In this document: positions 37,301 to 46,247 of the stretch, piece after piece
Numbering within the stretch: the stretch's first letter is position 1
Layout of the letters: every line of letters begins with the position of its first letter
Assembly: GCA_900112915.1 (NCBI GenBank)
Contig: FONK01000005.1
Coordinates: 1 to 64,000 of the forward strand
Direction of reading: 5' to 3'
Source of the DNA: Peptostreptococcaceae bacterium pGA-8
GTDB taxonomy: Bacteria; Bacillota; Clostridia; Peptostreptococcales; Anaerovoracaceae
Length of the DNA stretch: 64,000 bases
Program-made: the position numbers and the translations under genes
Notes under the pieces: generated by a model
Told to the model about the DNA's origin: nothing
Database searches by the model: none
The model's input: only the letters and a program-made list of their open reading frames with translations

Positions 37301-37756
37301 TTCAGACTTATGGGTTCCGATATCTTCTTCCATGGCATTGCCGAAGGAGAAACCTGTGAGGTTAAAATTGAAGAAGGTAAGGTCCTTGTAATTAAGCTGA
37401 TAGAAGTTAGGGGTGCCGACCATGAAGGCATGAGAGAGCTAACCTTTGAAGTCAATGGAAACCGAAGAGTTGTCAAGGTTAAGGATCTTGATGTTGAAGA
37501 TTCGGTGGCAACATCAGTTACAGTCATGGCTGATGAAGATAACCCGATGGAAATTGGAGCAAACATCCCCGGAAACATAATTAAAATTATGGTAAAAGAA
37601 GGGGACGTTGTAGAAGACCATCAACAAATTGCCGTAATTGAGGCTATGAAGATGGAAACCAATATAATCGCCACCGCCAAGGGAACTGTGGAAAAAATCT
37701 TCGTTAAAGAAGGTCAACAGGTCAAGGCGGGAGAGATGATTGCATTACTGAAGTAA
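34313..37756 (+). CDS. pyc: Pyruvate carboxylase
   Basis: The start is taken as ATG 34313 (MGEIKRFKRVLVANRGEIA), because ATG 34301 directly abuts AAGGAG while GGTGA at 34303 serves 34313. The 1147-residue enzyme carboxylates pyruvate to oxaloacetate using ATP, bicarbonate and biotin. Domain order is biotin carboxylase (~1-455; AAAGGGGRGMR, FIEMNPRIQVEHT), carboxyltransferase (~530-800; DTTMRDAQQSLMATR, HLHTHDTSGN), an allosteric linker, and a C-terminal biotinyl domain with the lysine in EAMKMET. This is the full-length single-chain form. With malic enzyme, fumarase and PPDK it defines the C3/C4 node of central metabolism. Confidence 0.96.
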   Translation: MGEIKRFKRVLVANRGEIAIRIFRACSELGIRTVAIYSEEDKNTLFRTKADESYQIGKGKSPVDAYLGIDEIIELAKNKGVDAIHPGYGFLSENVEFAKACQDAGIEFIGPTHHMMDRLGDKIKSKIVADEVKVPTIPGTKEAITSDEDALAFARDCGYPIMLKAAAGGGGRGMRIVRSEAELIGEYRSAKSEAKKAFGIDDIFIEKYLENPKHIEVQVLGDKEGNLIHLFERDCSIQRRHQKVIEFTPSLCLSDEQREAICADALKIAGAVNYRSAGTVEFLLDQDGKHYFIEMNPRIQVEHTVTEMVTGVDIVQSQIMIAQGYRLTDKEMGIGSQEDIKVRGYAIQCRITTEDPTNGFAPDTGIIEQYRSASGYGIRLDGGNGFTGSIVTPYYDSLLVKITSWAMTFEGATRKAIRALRETKIKGVKTNIGFLLNVLNHQKFADGDCNTGFIGSTPELFAIPQKIDKELKVLNFIGNKVVNETKGQKPQFNVPVFPRIPQEEIDKLSGTKQLFEELGPKGLADWVKKQDKILLTDTTMRDAQQSLMATRVRTVDMEKIAPAVALYGKDLFSLEMWGGATFDTAYRFLKEDPWERLETLRRKIPNILMQMLIRGANAVGYKNYPDNIIRKFVKESANKGIDVFRIFDSLNWIEGMEVALDEVLNQGKIAEACICYTGDILDDARTKYNLDYYVRMAKELERRGSHFLGIKDMSGLLKPMAAQKLISALKSEIDIPIHLHTHDTSGNGVATLLMAAQAGVDVIDAAFNSMSGLTSQPALNSIVAALENSDRDTGIDPTEIQRISEYWKDVRPVYKNFESELMTSTAEIYKYEIPGGQYSNLKPQVESFGLGHKFEEVKDMYKSVNTMLGDIVKVTPSSKAVGDMAIFMVQNDLTPENILEKGKGIDYPDSIVSYFEGMMGQPEGGFPKDLQKLILKDREPITCRPGELLEPEDFDAIKKHLVEDLELEGNDVQVISYAIYPKVFEDYIKGIRKDGDFRLMGSDIFFHGIAEGETCEVKIEEGKVLVIKLIEVRGADHEGMRELTFEVNGNRRVVKVKDLDVEDSVATSVTVMADEDNPMEIGANIPGNIIKIMVKEGDVVEDHQQIAVIEAMKMETNIIATAKGTVEKIFVKEGQQVKAGEMIALLK

Positions 37757-37769
37757 GGAATCACAATAA

Positions 37770-38795
37770 ATGACGGAAGAATTTAGAGAATTCATAGTAG
37801 ATGAAACAATAGACAGAAGTGAGCTGTTCGGCACCATGGACAGAAATTTAACTGCCATTCAGGAAGCCGCAGGTGTAGAAATTTTTCAGCGAGATGATAA
37901 GCTTCTCATCAGACCCTTAGATTCATCAGATGACGGAAGGGGAGATGGAGAAGCCTCAGGCCACGAGGCGGTAGAGCTTGCTTCGGGTATCCTAAATGAG
38001 CTGATTGAGCTTATAAAATTAGGCGAGCATATTGATCAGCAGAAGCTAAGCTACATAATTCAGCTTAAAACTAAAGGTGTTTCATATAGTGAGAGCAATG
38101 TCAGCAAGGATATAATATGCTTCACAGCTAAGGGCAGACCTTTAAAGCCTAAAACAATAGGGCAGAAAAACTATGTTTCCGGCATTAGAAAAAGAGATAT
38201 TGTATTCGGCATAGGTCCTGCAGGTACAGGAAAGACCTATCTTGCAGTGGCAATGGCAGTGACAGCTCTTAAAAATAAGCAGGTTGAAAAGATAATTTTA
38301 ACAAGACCTGCTGTTGAGGCCGGAGAAAGACTGGGATTTTTGCCGGGCGACCTTCAAGATAAGGTAGACCCATACCTCAGACCACTGTATGATGCACTAT
38401 ATGATGTGCTTGGCAGGGATGCGGCTCTTAGACTTAAGGAGAAGGAAGTAATCGAAGTTGTGCCTTTGGCATATATGAGGGGCAGAACCTTGGATAATGC
38501 CTTCATAATCTTGGATGAGGCTCAAAATACCACAAAAGAACAGATGAAGATGTTCCTGACAAGAATGGGCTTTGGCTCCAAGATTGTCGTAACAGGGGAT
38601 ATTACTCAGATTGACCTGCCTAAGGATAAGAAATCGGGACTTGTGGAAGCCTCAAAGGTTCTTGACGGCGTTAAAGGAATTGATTTCTGCTATCTAAAGG
38701 ATGTGGATGTAGTTCGACATGAGTTGGTTAAAAAGATAATCACAGCTTATGACAGGTATTATGCCAAGGAGGCGAAAGATGATACTGTATTATGA
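37770..38795 (+). CDS. phoH: PhoH family ATPase
   Basis: A 341-residue PhoH-like protein: an N-terminal KH-like region and a P-loop ATPase with Walker A GPAGTGKTY (~151-159), TRPAVEAGERLGFLPGDL and Walker B FIILDEAQNTT. It is thought to act in RNA metabolism and is usually next to ybeY, as here (17-bp overlap). An acidic insertion of Asp/Glu/Gly (about 50-65) is unusual but lies in the variable N-terminal region. It begins the phoH-ybeY-cdd-era-recO housekeeping cluster. Confidence 0.93.
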   Translation: MTEEFREFIVDETIDRSELFGTMDRNLTAIQEAAGVEIFQRDDKLLIRPLDSSDDGRGDGEASGHEAVELASGILNELIELIKLGEHIDQQKLSYIIQLKTKGVSYSESNVSKDIICFTAKGRPLKPKTIGQKNYVSGIRKRDIVFGIGPAGTGKTYLAVAMAVTALKNKQVEKIILTRPAVEAGERLGFLPGDLQDKVDPYLRPLYDALYDVLGRDAALRLKEKEVIEVVPLAYMRGRTLDNAFIILDEAQNTTKEQMKMFLTRMGFGSKIVVTGDITQIDLPKDKKSGLVEASKVLDGVKGIDFCYLKDVDVVRHELVKKIITAYDRYYAKEAKDDTVL

Positions 38796-39243
38796 TGAGG
38801 CTGAACAGTCAACCCTTGCATCTGAAGTCCTAAATAAGATGAAAATCGGGGCAATTCACTGCTTGCAGCGTGAAGCCCTTCCGGAGGAACGTTGTGAAAT
38901 TAGTCTAACTCTCGTATCAAAAGAAGAAATCCACGAGCTGAATAGAGACTATAGAGGTGTTGACAGAGTTACCGATGTTCTATCCTTTCCTCAATTTGAG
39001 GATTTGAACAGTATTCCTGAGGAGGGACCTCTTGTCCTTGGAGATGTCGTCATATGCAAAGAAGTATGCAGCGAGCAGGCAGAAAGCTATGGACACTCCT
39101 TTGATAGAGAAATTGTCTACCTTTTCGTTCATAGCATTCTTCATTTATTAGGCTATGACCATGAAGAGGAAAGTGAAAAAAGGGAAATGCGTGGTCTGGA
39201 AGAAGAAACTATGGCACTTCTGAACCTTAAGGAGGGACAATAA
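38779..39243 (+). CDS. ybeY: rRNA maturation endoribonuclease YbeY
   Basis: Start chosen at ATG 38779, preceded by AAGGAGG with a 6-bp spacer; the longer frame from 38749 would add ten residues inside phoH. The 154-residue metal-dependent RNase has the zinc triad H-x3-H-x5-H in HSILHLLGYDH and the conserved NRDYRGVDRVTDVLSFP. It processes the 3' end of 16S rRNA and helps ribosome quality control. The diacylglycerol kinase gene often found after ybeY in Firmicutes is missing; cdd follows directly, with the stop codon TAA adjoining the ATG. Confidence 0.93.
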   Translation: MILYYDEAEQSTLASEVLNKMKIGAIHCLQREALPEERCEISLTLVSKEEIHELNRDYRGVDRVTDVLSFPQFEDLNSIPEEGPLVLGDVVICKEVCSEQAESYGHSFDREIVYLFVHSILHLLGYDHEEESEKREMRGLEEETMALLNLKEGQ

Positions 39244-39621
39244 ATGGAAGATAGAGAGCTATTTTTAAAAGCAAAGGAAGTCATGCCGAGAGCATATGCA
39301 CCATTTTCCGGTTTTAAGGTGGGAGCAGCTCTCTTGAGCACGGATGGTAGGGTTTTCACCGGGGTAAATGTGGAAAATTCTTCCTATGGAGGAACAATAT
39401 GTGCAGAGAGGGGGGCATGCATGAAGGCGATTTCAGAAGGTGCTCAAAAATTTGAAATGATAGCTATTGCAACCTCAGAAGATTTTGCTTGGCCCTGTGG
39501 ACTTTGCCGACAGTTTTTATATGAATTTGCTCCTGATCTGAAGGTGATAGCGGGACCGGATGAAGATAATCTCAGGACTCTAACCCTTAAGGAGCTTTTA
39601 CCGGAAGGATTCAGGCTATGA
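39244..39621 (+). CDS. cdd: Cytidine deaminase
   Basis: A 125-residue homotetrameric-type cytidine deaminase that converts cytidine and deoxycytidine to uridines in pyrimidine salvage. Zinc ligands and the catalytic Glu lie in CAERGA and PCGLCRQ; NVENSSYGGT is the substrate region. GGAGG precedes the start. The stop codon overlaps the era start as ATGA. The length is normal. Confidence 0.95.
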   Translation: MEDRELFLKAKEVMPRAYAPFSGFKVGAALLSTDGRVFTGVNVENSSYGGTICAERGACMKAISEGAQKFEMIAIATSEDFAWPCGLCRQFLYEFAPDLKVIAGPDEDNLRTLTLKELLPEGFRL

Positions 39622-40514
39622 TGAAATCAGGATTTATCGGCATTGTAGGAAGACCGAATGTTGGAAAATCAACGCTGCTTAATGCAATTCTCGGAGAAAA
39701 AATTGCCATAACAACGGACAAGCCTCAAACTACCAGAAACAGCATCAGAGGAATTTACACCTGCCACGGGGAAAAGGATAGCTGTCAAATGATTTTCATC
39801 GACACACCGGGCATACATAAAGCCAGGAATAAGCTGGGTTCGGCTATGACGGATATGGCGATTTCCACCTTCAAGGAAGTAGATGTAATACTTTTTCTTG
39901 TAGACAGCAAAATAGACAAGGGACCGGGGGATAAGTACATTTTGGAACTGCTTAAGAAGGTAAAGACTCCCAAGTTCCTAATAATAAATAAGATAGATAC
40001 CATGAGTCCGGAGGACTTTCGAGATACCTTTGAGGCATACGACAAAGAAGGCGTATTTGATGAAATCATCGGAACATCAGCCATTGACGGAAAGAATGTA
40101 GATGTGGTCTTGAAAAAACTGGAAGAAAAAATGGAGCCGGGTCCTATGTTCTTTCCGGAAGAGATGATAACGGATCATCCTGAAAAATTCATAGTCAGCG
40201 AAATAATAAGAGAAAAAATTCTCAACTATACTGAAGATGAAGTTCCCCACGGCGTGGCTGTTGAAATTGAAAGCTACAAAGAAGAGGATAGAATTACCCG
40301 CATTGGCGCTGTGATTTATTGTGAAAGAAAATCCCACAAAGGAATAATAATAGGCAAGCAGGGAAGAAAATTAAAGGGCATTGGGAAAAGCGCCAGAGTG
40401 GAAATAGAAGCTATGCTTGGAACAAAGGTATTCCTCGAGCTTTGGGTAAAGGTAAAGGAAAACTGGAGAGATAGTGACTTTGCTATCAGCAACTTCGGCT
40501 ATAAGGAGAAGTAG
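39618..40514 (+). CDS. era: GTPase Era
   Basis: A 298-residue Era GTPase, which binds the 3' end of 16S rRNA and assists 30S assembly. The G domain has GRPNVGKSTLLN (~9-20), the T-rich switch TDKPQTTRNSIRG, DTPGIHKARN and NKIDTM; the C-terminal KH domain has IIGKQGRKLKGIGKSAR. The ATGA overlap with cdd and a 0-bp gap to recO show tight operon packing. The two Met codons at 39618 and 39621 are both possible starts. Confidence 0.96.
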   Translation: MMKSGFIGIVGRPNVGKSTLLNAILGEKIAITTDKPQTTRNSIRGIYTCHGEKDSCQMIFIDTPGIHKARNKLGSAMTDMAISTFKEVDVILFLVDSKIDKGPGDKYILELLKKVKTPKFLIINKIDTMSPEDFRDTFEAYDKEGVFDEIIGTSAIDGKNVDVVLKKLEEKMEPGPMFFPEEMITDHPEKFIVSEIIREKILNYTEDEVPHGVAVEIESYKEEDRITRIGAVIYCERKSHKGIIIGKQGRKLKGIGKSARVEIEAMLGTKVFLELWVKVKENWRDSDFAISNFGYKEK

Positions 40515-41288
40515 ATGCAAATTAACACTGAAGGCATTGTGCTTAGGCAGAGCAAGGCTGTAGGGGGCAAAAAAGTCGTAACCCTTTTAACAAAAAAATA
40601 TGGGAAAATCGCTGTCGGCACTACTGTTGCTCATAAGTCCAAGACAAAGTCGGCTTTGGCACTCAGCCCTTTCACACTGGGGAATTATCAACTGTTTAAG
40701 AACCGTGGTTATTACAATATGGACAGCGCTGAAGCCATTAAAAGCTATTTTGCCATCGGAGAAGATGTGGGTAAATACATGTACTCCTCCTATGCTCTTG
40801 AGCTTTTAGACCGACTTTTGCCGGAGGAAATGTCCATGAGCTCCATATTCACGCTTACGGTGAATTTCTTTGAAGCCATGGAGAAGAGAAAGTCCGGATA
40901 TGAGACTCTTTTGTTGGCTCTTGAGATAAAGCTTCTCAGAAAGCTGGGAATTTTCCCCCGGGTGGAGAAATGTACCTGCTGTGAAAGGACCGATAATCTG
41001 GAGTTTTTCAGCATCGAGGATGGAGGGGTAATCTGTTCTTTTTGCAAGGTAAATAAGCAAGATAGATTGATTTATGACGCTAATTTTGGTATGATAGATA
41101 TTATAAAATATTTTGACAAGAAGCCCTTCAAGGAATTTGAAAAACTGAATTTGAAAGAGGAGACAGCCTCTAAACTTCAGAAAGTTATTAAGGATTATAT
41201 TGCTTTTCATTTTGACCTTAGGGAGATGAAAAGCGAAACTCTGCTAAATATAGCTGTGGATAATAAATCGGATGATAAATCACAATAA
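40515..41288 (+). CDS. recO: DNA repair protein RecO
   Basis: A 257-residue RecO: an N-terminal OB fold (INTEGIVLRQSKAVGGKKVVTLLTKKYG), a helical domain, and a zinc-binding four-Cys site (CTCCERTD and CSFC). It loads RecA on SSB-coated DNA together with RecR. It starts right after the era stop codon; AAGGAG within the era 3' end serves as ribosome site. Its position after era is the standard Firmicutes arrangement. Confidence 0.92.
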   Translation: MQINTEGIVLRQSKAVGGKKVVTLLTKKYGKIAVGTTVAHKSKTKSALALSPFTLGNYQLFKNRGYYNMDSAEAIKSYFAIGEDVGKYMYSSYALELLDRLLPEEMSMSSIFTLTVNFFEAMEKRKSGYETLLLALEIKLLRKLGIFPRVEKCTCCERTDNLEFFSIEDGGVICSFCKVNKQDRLIYDANFGMIDIIKYFDKKPFKEFEKLNLKEETASKLQKVIKDYIAFHFDLREMKSETLLNIAVDNKSDDKSQ

Positions 41289-41306
41289 GATTATGGAGGT
41301 ATAGCT

Positions 41307-42008
41307 ATGGAAATTACTTTAGAAAAAATTGAATTGGTAAAAGACAGAACAGGTGTAACCTATAAAGAAGCTAAGGATGCTCTTGAGGCGGCCGGCGGAA
41401 ATGTTGTAGATGCGATCATCGGCATTGAAGAGGCTGTAGACAGTCAAGAAAAGCAGACTGCGGCTAAAAAGGGTGAAGATCTGGTAGAAAAGATGAAGGC
41501 AATTGTTAAGAAGGGTAATGTTTCCAGAATTGTTATAAAGAAGGACGATTCTGTGATTTTAAACATTCCTCTTAATGCCGGAATTATCGGAACTGTAGTT
41601 GCTCCATGGGGAATGATTGCAGGTGTTGTGGCTGCATTTGGCTTTAAATGTAAAATCGAATTCTTAAAGGATGACGGCTCCGTGGTGGATATTTCAGATA
41701 AGGCTGCAGGTCTATACGACAAAGCGGGAGACGTCTTTGAAGAAGCTAAGGAAAAGGGTGGAGCGGTTTACCAGAAGGCTGTTGACACTGCCAGCGACAT
41801 GAAGGACAAGTTCATGGAAAAAACGGATGACCTGGAAGTAAAATGGGAAGACATAAAGGATAAGGCTGAAGATGTGGTTTCAAAGACCGTTCCCGATGTG
41901 GAAGAGGGCGCTAAAACCGTTGAAGATATCGTAAACGAAGCAGAAGCCGGCACATCTGAGCTTGATGAAAAATTAGATGAAATAGAAAAAAAGTTAGAGG
42001 ATAGGTAA
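41307..42008 (+). CDS. DUF4342-containing protein with N-terminal UBA-like domain
   Basis: A 233-residue protein of unknown function. Residues ~1-40 resemble a UBA/TS-N helical domain (KDRTGVTYKEAKDALEAAGGNVVDAI). Residues ~60-125 match DUF4342, with a short Gly/Ala/Pro hydrophobic stretch (VVAPWGMIAGVVAAFGF) that may associate with the membrane. Residues ~130-233 are charged, helical and Lys/Glu/Asp-rich, possibly coiled coil. It lies between recO and glyS with gaps of 18 and 6 bp, so it is co-expressed with translation and repair genes. A link to ribosome or envelope stress is only speculation. Confidence 0.75.
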   Translation: MEITLEKIELVKDRTGVTYKEAKDALEAAGGNVVDAIIGIEEAVDSQEKQTAAKKGEDLVEKMKAIVKKGNVSRIVIKKDDSVILNIPLNAGIIGTVVAPWGMIAGVVAAFGFKCKIEFLKDDGSVVDISDKAAGLYDKAGDVFEEAKEKGGAVYQKAVDTASDMKDKFMEKTDDLEVKWEDIKDKAEDVVSKTVPDVEEGAKTVEDIVNEAEAGTSELDEKLDEIEKKLEDR

Positions 42009-42014
42009 TTATTA

Positions 42015-43445
42015 ATGAGCAACGAAGTTACAATGGAGAAAATTACAGCCCTTGCTAAGAACAGAGGATTTGTTTATCCAGGTTCTGAAATTTATGGAGG
42101 TCTTGCAAACACTTGGGATTATGGTCCGCTGGGTGTTGAGTTTAAAAATAATGTCAAGAAGGCATGGTGGAAGAAGTTTGTACAGGAATCTCCATATAAC
42201 GTAGGGTTGGATGCTGCAATCCTAATGAATCCTAAAACATGGGTTGCATCAGGACATGTAGGAGGCTTTTCAGATCCGTTAATTGACTGTAAAGGCTGTA
42301 AATCAAGATTTAGGGCTGACAAGCTGATTGAAGACTATATTCAAGAACAAAATCTTCCTGAGGCTGTAGTTGATGGCTGGAGTAACAAAGAAATGGAAAG
42401 CTACATTGCTGAGCATGGGATTAAATGTCCGGACTGTGGCAAAACAGAATTTACTTCAATCAGGCAGTTCAACTTGATGTTTAAAACATTCCAGGGTGTT
42501 ACGGAAGAAACCAGTGCAGAGCTTTTCCTTAGACCGGAAACTGCTCAAGGTATTTTCGTAAACTTTAAGAATGTTCAGAGAACATCGAGGAAAAAGGTTC
42601 CCTTCGGAATTGCCCAGATAGGCAAGTCCTTTAGAAATGAAATTACTCCCGGTAACTTCACATTTAGAACCAGAGAGTTTGAGCAGATGGAGCTCGAATT
42701 CTTCTGCAAGCCGGGGACTGACCTGGAATGGTTCAAGTATTGGAAGGATTATTGCTGGAACTTCTTACTTTCACTGGGAATGAAGGAGGATAAGGTAAGG
42801 ATGAGAGATCATTCCCCTGAAGAACTTTCTCACTACAGTGCAGGAACTACAGATATTGAATATCTATTCCCATTTGGTTGGGGTGAGCTTTGGGGAATTG
42901 CAGACAGAACGGATTTCGACCTGCGTTCTCATAATGATGTTTCCGGAGAATCCATGTATTATGTAGATCCGGATGCTGACCAGAGCCTACCTAAGGATGA
43001 TCCTCAAAGAAGATATATTCCATACTGCATTGAGCCGTCACTGGGTGCTGATAGAGTAGCCCTTGCTTTCCTGGTAAATGCTTATCATGAAGAGACTCTA
43101 ACCGATGACAAGGGTAAGGAGGATACAAGGGTTGTGATGAAGTTCCATCCGGCACTGGCGCCATTTAAGGCTGCAATTCTGCCGCTTACGAAGAAGCAGA
43201 GTGAAGAGGCGACTGCTTTGTACACTGAACTTTCCAAGCACTTTATGGTAGATTATGATGCTGCGGGAACTATCGGAAAGAGATATAGAAGAGAGGATGA
43301 AATCGGAACTCCATATTGCATCTGCGTGGATTTCGATACAGCTGAGGACGGATGTGTCACAATTAGAGACCGCGACACCATGGAACAGATAAGAATACCG
43401 ATGGACCAGGTGAAAGCATATATTGATGAAAAACTTAATTTTTAA
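42015..43445 (+). CDS. glyS: Glycine-tRNA ligase (eukaryal/alpha2 type)
   Basis: A 476-residue class II glycyl-tRNA synthetase of the homodimeric type (GlyQS), charging tRNA-Gly. Motif-like segments are [22 protein letters not shown] at the N-terminus (split as [13 protein letters not shown] and [11 protein letters not shown]), [31 protein letters not shown] and PSLGADR near the C-terminus, plus an anticodon-binding domain (~370-476). The ribosome site is AGAGGATAGG. PPDK follows 17 bp downstream. No T-box is visible upstream, as the previous gene ends 6 bp away. Confidence 0.95.
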   Translation: MSNEVTMEKITALAKNRGFVYPGSEIYGGLANTWDYGPLGVEFKNNVKKAWWKKFVQESPYNVGLDAAILMNPKTWVASGHVGGFSDPLIDCKGCKSRFRADKLIEDYIQEQNLPEAVVDGWSNKEMESYIAEHGIKCPDCGKTEFTSIRQFNLMFKTFQGVTEETSAELFLRPETAQGIFVNFKNVQRTSRKKVPFGIAQIGKSFRNEITPGNFTFRTREFEQMELEFFCKPGTDLEWFKYWKDYCWNFLLSLGMKEDKVRMRDHSPEELSHYSAGTTDIEYLFPFGWGELWGIADRTDFDLRSHNDVSGESMYYVDPDADQSLPKDDPQRRYIPYCIEPSLGADRVALAFLVNAYHEETLTDDKGKEDTRVVMKFHPALAPFKAAILPLTKKQSEEATALYTELSKHFMVDYDAAGTIGKRYRREDEIGTPYCICVDFDTAEDGCVTIRDRDTMEQIRIPMDQVKAYIDEKLNF

Positions 43446-43462
43446 TAAGGAGATTTAGAGAG

Positions 43463-46087
43463 ATGAAAAAATTTGTTTATTCATTTAATGAGGGTTCTAA
43501 GGACATGAGAAACTTGCTTGGTGGTAAGGGTGCAAATCTAGCTGAAATGACCAAAATTGGTCTGCCGGTACCATTTGGCTTCACAGTAACAACTGAAGCC
43601 TGCAACAAGTATTATGATGAGAATCGTCAGATTGCACAGGAAATTATTGAGGAAATCGAAGCTAAGCTGGCTGAGCTTGAAAATGTTACAGACAAAAAGT
43701 TCGGCAGCGTTGAAAATCCTCTATTGGTATCAGTTCGTTCAGGAGCAGTATTTTCAATGCCCGGAATGATGGATACTATTTTGAACCTTGGATTAAATGA
43801 TGAGACGGTTGAAGGGCTTGCAAAGCTTACCGGTAACGAGAGATTTGCTTACGACAGCTACAGAAGGTTTATTCAGATGTTCGGTGATGTTGTAATGGAA
43901 ATTCCGAAGTCAAAGTTTGATGTGATTTTCGATGGAACAAAAAATGAAGTGGGAGTTAATTACGACTTCGAGCTTTCTGCTGACAACCTAAAGAGCATAA
44001 TCGAAGAATATAAGAAGCTTGTTAGGAAAGAAATGGGTAGAGACTTCCCGCAGGTTCCAAAGGATCAGCTGATGGAAGCTATCATGGCTGTATTCCGTTC
44101 ATGGAACAATGACAGAGCTATTCTGTACAGAAAGCTTAACGGAATTCCGGATAATCTTGGAACTGCAGTAAATGTACAGTCGATGGTCTTTGGAAACATG
44201 GGAGATACATCAGGTACAGGTGTTGCATTTACTCGTTCCGCAGTTGATGGAAGCAAAGAAATCTTTGGAGAATTTCTTGTTAATGCACAGGGAGAAGATG
44301 TTGTTGCGGGTATCAGAACACCTAAGCCAATTGCTGAAATGGCTGATACTTTCCCTGAAGTTTACAAGGATTTTGAAAGAATTGCCGGCGTTCTTGAAAA
44401 ACATTATCAAGACATGCAGGACATGGAGTTCACCGTTGAAAGAAACAAATTATTCATGCTTCAGACCAGAAATGGTAAGAGAACCGCAGCGGCAGCTGTA
44501 AAAATTGCAGTCGATATGGTTGCTGAGGGCTTAATCGATAAAGAAACAGCAGTAATGCGTGTAGAACCTGCACAGATTGACCAGCTTCTACATCCTAAGT
44601 TTAATGAAGCGGCAGAAAAGGCGGCAGTAACTCTCGCAAAGGGTCTTCCTGCATCACCGGGTGCTGCAACCGGTAAGATTTACTTCCACGCATCCGATGC
44701 CGAGGCGGCAGTAGCCGGCGGAGAAAAGGTTGTTCTTGTTAGACAGGAAACTTCTCCTGAAGATCTGGCAGGCATGGTTGTTGCTGAAGGTATTTTGACA
44801 GCAAGGGGAGGAATGACTTCTCATGCGGCGGTAGTAGCAAGAGGTATGGGCAAGTGCTGCGTAGCAGGCTGCTCAGAGATTGCTGTCGATGAAGCCGGAA
44901 AGGTTATGAAGGTGGGAGCAAAAGAATTCCACCAGGGTGATTACATTTCCATCAATGGTTCCACCGGCACCGTTTATGAGGGACAGGTTGAAACCATGGC
45001 TCCTGAACTATCAGGCGACTTTGGAACTATCATGCATTGGGCTGATGAAATCAGAAAGCTAAAGATCAGAACCAATGCAGATAATCCAAGAGATGCTAAA
45101 CAGGCTATTAAGTTTGGTGCAGAGGGAATCGGCCTTTGCAGAACTGAGCACATGTTCTTTGAGGAAGAGAGAATCCCAGCTATCAGAAGAATGATACTTG
45201 CTGATACGGAAGCTGAAAGAAGAGAAGCTTTAGCTCAGCTGCTTCCATATCAGAAAGGTGATTTTAAGGGTATCTATGAGGCTATGCTTGAAAGACCTGT
45301 AACTATCAGACTTTTAGACCCACCTCTACATGAATTCCTACCACATACAGAGGAGGAGACGAGAGCTCTTGCTGAGCAGTTTAACATTCCTTATGAAAAG
45401 CTGGCTCAGAAAGCTGTAGACCTTCATGAGTTCAACCCGATGCTTGGTCACAGAGGCTGCAGACTTGCAGTTTCATATCCTGAAATCGCCGAAATGCAGA
45501 CAGAGGCAATTATCAGTGCTGCAATAGAAGTCAGAGAAGAAAAGGGTATTAACATCGTTCCTGAAATTATGATTCCACTTGTTGGATCAGTTGCAGAGTT
45601 GGCAGTAGTTAAAAAGACGGTAGTTGAAACTGCAGATGCTATTTTGGCAAAGGCAGGAGTGGAAATGAAGTATCTGGTTGGTACAATGATTGAAATTCCA
45701 AGAGCTGCTATTACTGCAGATGAAGTTGCTGAAGAAGCGGAATTCTTCTCCTTCGGAACTAATGACTTAACTCAGATGACCTTTGGTTTCTCAAGAGATG
45801 ACACCGGAGATCTGATTAAGAAATATGTTGATGATAAGATTCTAGCTGACGACCCGTTCCAGAGCATTGATCAGACGGGTGTAGGCAAGCTGATGGACAT
45901 GGCTGTTAAGCTGGGAACCAAGACAAGACCTAACATTAAGCTGGGCATCTGCGGAGAACATGGTGGAGACCCTAAGTCCATTGAATTCTGCCACAACTTA
46001 GGACTTCAGTATGTAAGTTGCTCACCATATAGAGTGCCGATTGCAAGACTTGCAGCAGCACAGGCAGCTATCCGCGACAAGCGCTAA
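43463..46087 (+). CDS. ppdK: Pyruvate, phosphate dikinase
   Basis: An 874-residue PPDK, interconverting pyruvate + ATP + Pi with PEP + AMP + PPi. The N-terminal ATP-grasp domain begins LLGGKGANLAEMTKIGLPVP; the swivelling domain has the catalytic His in GGMTSHAAVVARGMGK with its regulatory Thr neighbour; the C-terminal TIM barrel has GLCRTEHMFF and the catalytic Cys in LGICGEHGGDP. The length is normal. AAGGAG precedes the ATG. In anaerobes it can run glycolytically with PPi or gluconeogenically; with Pyc and malic enzyme it gives a flexible PEP-pyruvate-oxaloacetate node. A stem (GCGCTAATC/GATTAGTGC) overlaps its stop codon. Confidence 0.96.
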   Translation: MKKFVYSFNEGSKDMRNLLGGKGANLAEMTKIGLPVPFGFTVTTEACNKYYDENRQIAQEIIEEIEAKLAELENVTDKKFGSVENPLLVSVRSGAVFSMPGMMDTILNLGLNDETVEGLAKLTGNERFAYDSYRRFIQMFGDVVMEIPKSKFDVIFDGTKNEVGVNYDFELSADNLKSIIEEYKKLVRKEMGRDFPQVPKDQLMEAIMAVFRSWNNDRAILYRKLNGIPDNLGTAVNVQSMVFGNMGDTSGTGVAFTRSAVDGSKEIFGEFLVNAQGEDVVAGIRTPKPIAEMADTFPEVYKDFERIAGVLEKHYQDMQDMEFTVERNKLFMLQTRNGKRTAAAAVKIAVDMVAEGLIDKETAVMRVEPAQIDQLLHPKFNEAAEKAAVTLAKGLPASPGAATGKIYFHASDAEAAVAGGEKVVLVRQETSPEDLAGMVVAEGILTARGGMTSHAAVVARGMGKCCVAGCSEIAVDEAGKVMKVGAKEFHQGDYISINGSTGTVYEGQVETMAPELSGDFGTIMHWADEIRKLKIRTNADNPRDAKQAIKFGAEGIGLCRTEHMFFEEERIPAIRRMILADTEAERREALAQLLPYQKGDFKGIYEAMLERPVTIRLLDPPLHEFLPHTEEETRALAEQFNIPYEKLAQKAVDLHEFNPMLGHRGCRLAVSYPEIAEMQTEAIISAAIEVREEKGINIVPEIMIPLVGSVAELAVVKKTVVETADAILAKAGVEMKYLVGTMIEIPRAAITADEVAEEAEFFSFGTNDLTQMTFGFSRDDTGDLIKKYVDDKILADDPFQSIDQTGVGKLMDMAVKLGTKTRPNIKLGICGEHGGDPKSIEFCHNLGLQYVSCSPYRVPIARLAAAQAAIRDKR

Positions 46088-46118
46088 TCAGAGATTAGTG
46101 CTCAGGGCATAGAAAATA

Positions 46119-46183
46119 GGTTCTATAATATCCGTTGGGGTGAATTAAAAAATCACTCTAGCGGATTTTTGTCCTATAGCCCC
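46119..46183. mobile_element. 65-bp ISL3-like miniature element or fused IS ends
   Basis: This segment reads as two IS ends facing each other: GG..CTATA, ATCCG and GTGA blocks from the left are mirrored by TCAC, CGGAT and TATAG..CC on the right, with a short AT-rich centre. The left end has the look of an ISL3-family terminal repeat (GGTTCT...TTGGGGTGAAT), and a 27-bp stretch at 47405-47431 matches it at 22 of 27 positions. No transposase is present. Assignment to ISL3 is by memory of such ends. Confidence 0.5.
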
Positions 46184-46198
46184 ACATATAACTATGCC

Positions 46199-46237
46199 AA
46201 AAGCACCGGCACTCTTAATTTGAGCGCCGGTGCTTTT
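46199..46237. terminator. Bidirectional terminator downstream of ppdK
   Basis: Arms AAAAGCACCGGC-a-CTC (46199-46214) and GAG-c-GCCGGTGCTTTT (46222-46237) form a strong GC-rich stem with one mismatch, flanked by A and T runs so that it serves both ppdK (+) and the minus-strand remnant. Confidence 0.85.
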
Positions 46238-46247
46238 GCCATTTACA

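Noticed and set aside
46081-46101. Hairpin GCGCTAATC/GATTAGTGC at the ppdK stop as a terminator
   Set aside because: It has no T tract; the GC-rich stem at 46199-46237 is a better terminator.
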